From Coriaria nepalensis (Eukaryota > Streptophyta > Magnoliopsida > Cucurbitales > Coriariaceae), in NCBI GenBank assembly GCA_027186245.1, contig CP114482.1, forward strand, positions 17,875,209 to 17,939,208: a stretch of DNA of 64,000 bases. Direction: 5' to 3'. This document shows positions 63,171-64,000 of the stretch, in pieces; within the stretch, counting starts at the first letter, position 1, and each line of letters begins with the position of its first letter. The notes under the pieces were generated by a model. It was not told where the DNA came from. It was given only the letters and a program-made list of their open reading frames with translations, and searched no databases. The position numbers were made by a program, and so were the translations under genes.

Positions 63171-63739
63171 TAGCCTTAAAATCATGTCATTGAGTCTCTT
63201 CTTGTCATCAAATCATTTGAAAGCAAGTCGAACGCATTCTATTTTTGCTCTTTAAACGAGACTTTTGTGCATAACTTGCAATAGATATATTCAAGCAATC
63301 TATCCATTCTTTGGCCTTGAAATCACGTCATTGAGTCTCTTCTAGAAATTAAATCATTTCAAAGCAATTCTAACGAAATCTATATTCGTACTTAAACCAC
63401 GACTTTCGTGCCTAATTTGCATTAGATATTTTGATGGCAACTATGCGTTTGTATAGCCTTAAAATCATGTCATTCAGTCACTTTTAGTCAATAAATCATT
63501 CGAAATCAATTCAAACGATTTCTATTTTCGCATTTCAAACACGACTTTTGTGCAAAACATGCAATTGATCTATTGAAGGCAATTATGCGTTTGTTTAGCC
63601 TTAAAATCATGTCATTGAGTCTTCTCTAGTCATTAAATTAATTAAAACTAATTCGAAAGAATTCTATTTTTTGGCACTCCAAACACGACTTTCGTTCAGA
63701 ACTTCCAATTCAACCATTGAGGAGGACAATGCATTCTTT
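63171..63739. repeat. Chimeric unit H1/H6 (U112)
   Basis: The A monomer starts as H1 (CTTCTTGTCATC, GCAAGTCGAACGC, ACTTTTGTGC). From the A-to-B junction it reads as H6 (CTTTGGCCTTG, AAATCACGTC, GCCTAATTTGCATT, GGCACTCCAAAC, then GGAGGACAATGC into H7). The switch lies between about 63270 and 63312. A whole H1-H6-H6' run has thus been collapsed to one unit, consistent with unequal exchange between H1 and an H6-type unit. Confidence 0.85.
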
Positions 63740-64000
63740 TAGCCTTAAAATCATGTCATTGAGTCTCTTCTAGTCCTCAAATCATTTGAAAGCAATTCGA
63801 ACGAATTCTATTTTTGCTCTTTAAACGAGACTTTTGTACATAACTTGCAATAGATATATTCAAGCAAACTCTCCAATGTTTAGCCTTGGAATCACGTCAT
63901 TGAGTCTCTTCTAGAAATTAAATCATTTCAAAGCAATTCTAACGAAATCTATTTTCGTACTTGAACCACGACTTTCGTGCATAATTTCCGTTACATCTTT
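63740..64000. repeat. Partial unit H7 at the window edge (U113)
   Basis: 261 bp covering all of A and most of B of an H7 unit, with TAGTCCTCAAATC, TTGTACATAAC, ACTCTCCAATG and CCTTGGAATCACG. It ends inside B at TTCCGTTACATC, so the array runs on beyond the window. Confidence 0.93.

Larger units (their letters stand above)
1..64000. repeat. Satellite DNA array, 142-bp monomers in 569-bp four-monomer HOR units
   Basis: The window is filled end to end by direct tandem copies of an AT-rich monomer of about 142 bp. Nearly every monomer carries the box TAGCCTTAAAATCATGTCAT (B monomers read TAGCCTTGAAATCACGTCAT). Four monomer types recur strictly as A-B-C-D, giving 112 complete 569-bp units from base 11 to 63739 and a 261-bp partial unit at the end. 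I saw no inversion, no inserted transposon, no unique sequence and no coding region. Bases 1-10 are the D-to-A junction of the preceding unit, so the array extends beyond both window edges. Known: arrays of this form occur at eukaryotic centromeres and in heterochromatin. Inferred: this is such a region. I do not recognise the satellite family, and the choice of plus strand as sense is arbitrary. Confidence 0.98.

Noticed and set aside
1..64000. CRISPR array
   Set aside because: Direct repeats are contiguous 142-bp monomers with no unique spacers, and repeat length, array size and variation are far from CRISPR.
1..64000. Tandem 5S rRNA or other RNA gene cluster
   Set aside because: The spacing is near that of some gene arrays, but I see no 5S internal control region, tRNA fold or other RNA signature, and divergence is spread along the monomer with no conserved gene block.
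1..64000. Transposon or LTR-derived repeat
   Set aside because: No terminal repeats, target-site duplications, polypurine tract or coding remains are visible, and all repeats are short and head to tail.
1..64000. Bacterial, plasmid or viral origin
   Set aside because: 64 kb of gene-free HOR satellite has no parallel I know in these genomes, and no replication iterons or coding sequence were seen.
1..64000. Telomeric or simple-sequence repeat tract
   Set aside because: No TTTAGGG, TTAGGG or similar tandem tract occurs; runs of A or T are short.

Overview
The whole window is one uninterrupted satellite DNA array. I found no gene, RNA gene, transposon or unique sequence in it. The basic monomer is about 142 bp and AT-rich (about 32% GC in the first 120 bases, counted by hand). 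Four diverged monomer types, A (141 bp), B (142), C (142) and D (144), always follow in the order A-B-C-D in the same orientation and make a 569-bp higher-order repeat (HOR) unit. I located the start of every unit, taken as the TAGCC box of monomer A. There are 112 complete units from base 11 to 63739, then a partial 113th. I call them U1 to U113. Of the 112, 93 are 569 bp, 14 are 568 bp, and five are 571-573 bp. The phase is never broken.

This points to a eukaryote and to a centromeric or pericentromeric region assembled from long reads. Monomers close to nucleosome length, multimeric HORs and local homogenisation are known for centromere satellites of plants and animals. I do not recognise the monomer as a satellite I know (Arabidopsis 178-bp, rice CentO, maize CentC, soybean CentGm, human alpha), so species and centromere function are unproven. 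A plant is a reasonable guess, no more.

Above the 569-bp unit there is a third level: units group into super-repeats of 3, 4 or 7 units that change along the window. Bases 1-5697 carry a 3-unit pattern (a-b-c, one period expanded to a-b-b-c). Bases 5698-15370 are mixed. Bases 15371-19922 carry a 1707-bp (3-unit) repeat. Bases 19923-22197 are mixed, with one adjacent unit duplication. Bases 22198-27319 are a second copy of 3992-9112, lying 18.2 kb away. Bases 26751-31882 are a 1711-bp unit in triplicate. Bases 31883-34726 are mixed. Bases 34727-41551 are a 2275-bp (4-unit) repeat in triplicate. Bases 42690-54635 are three nearly identical 3982-bp (7-unit, 28-monomer) repeats. Bases 54636-64000 are shortened derivatives of the 7-unit repeat (4, 3, 4 and 4 units, then a chimeric unit).

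Shared rare variants give a relative history. The left part is older and more varied, the right part more recently amplified. The 18.2-kb duplication came before the 1711-bp triplication. The 4-unit repeat supplied part of the 7-unit repeat, which then lost units. All identity statements come from reading the sequence by eye, not from an alignment.
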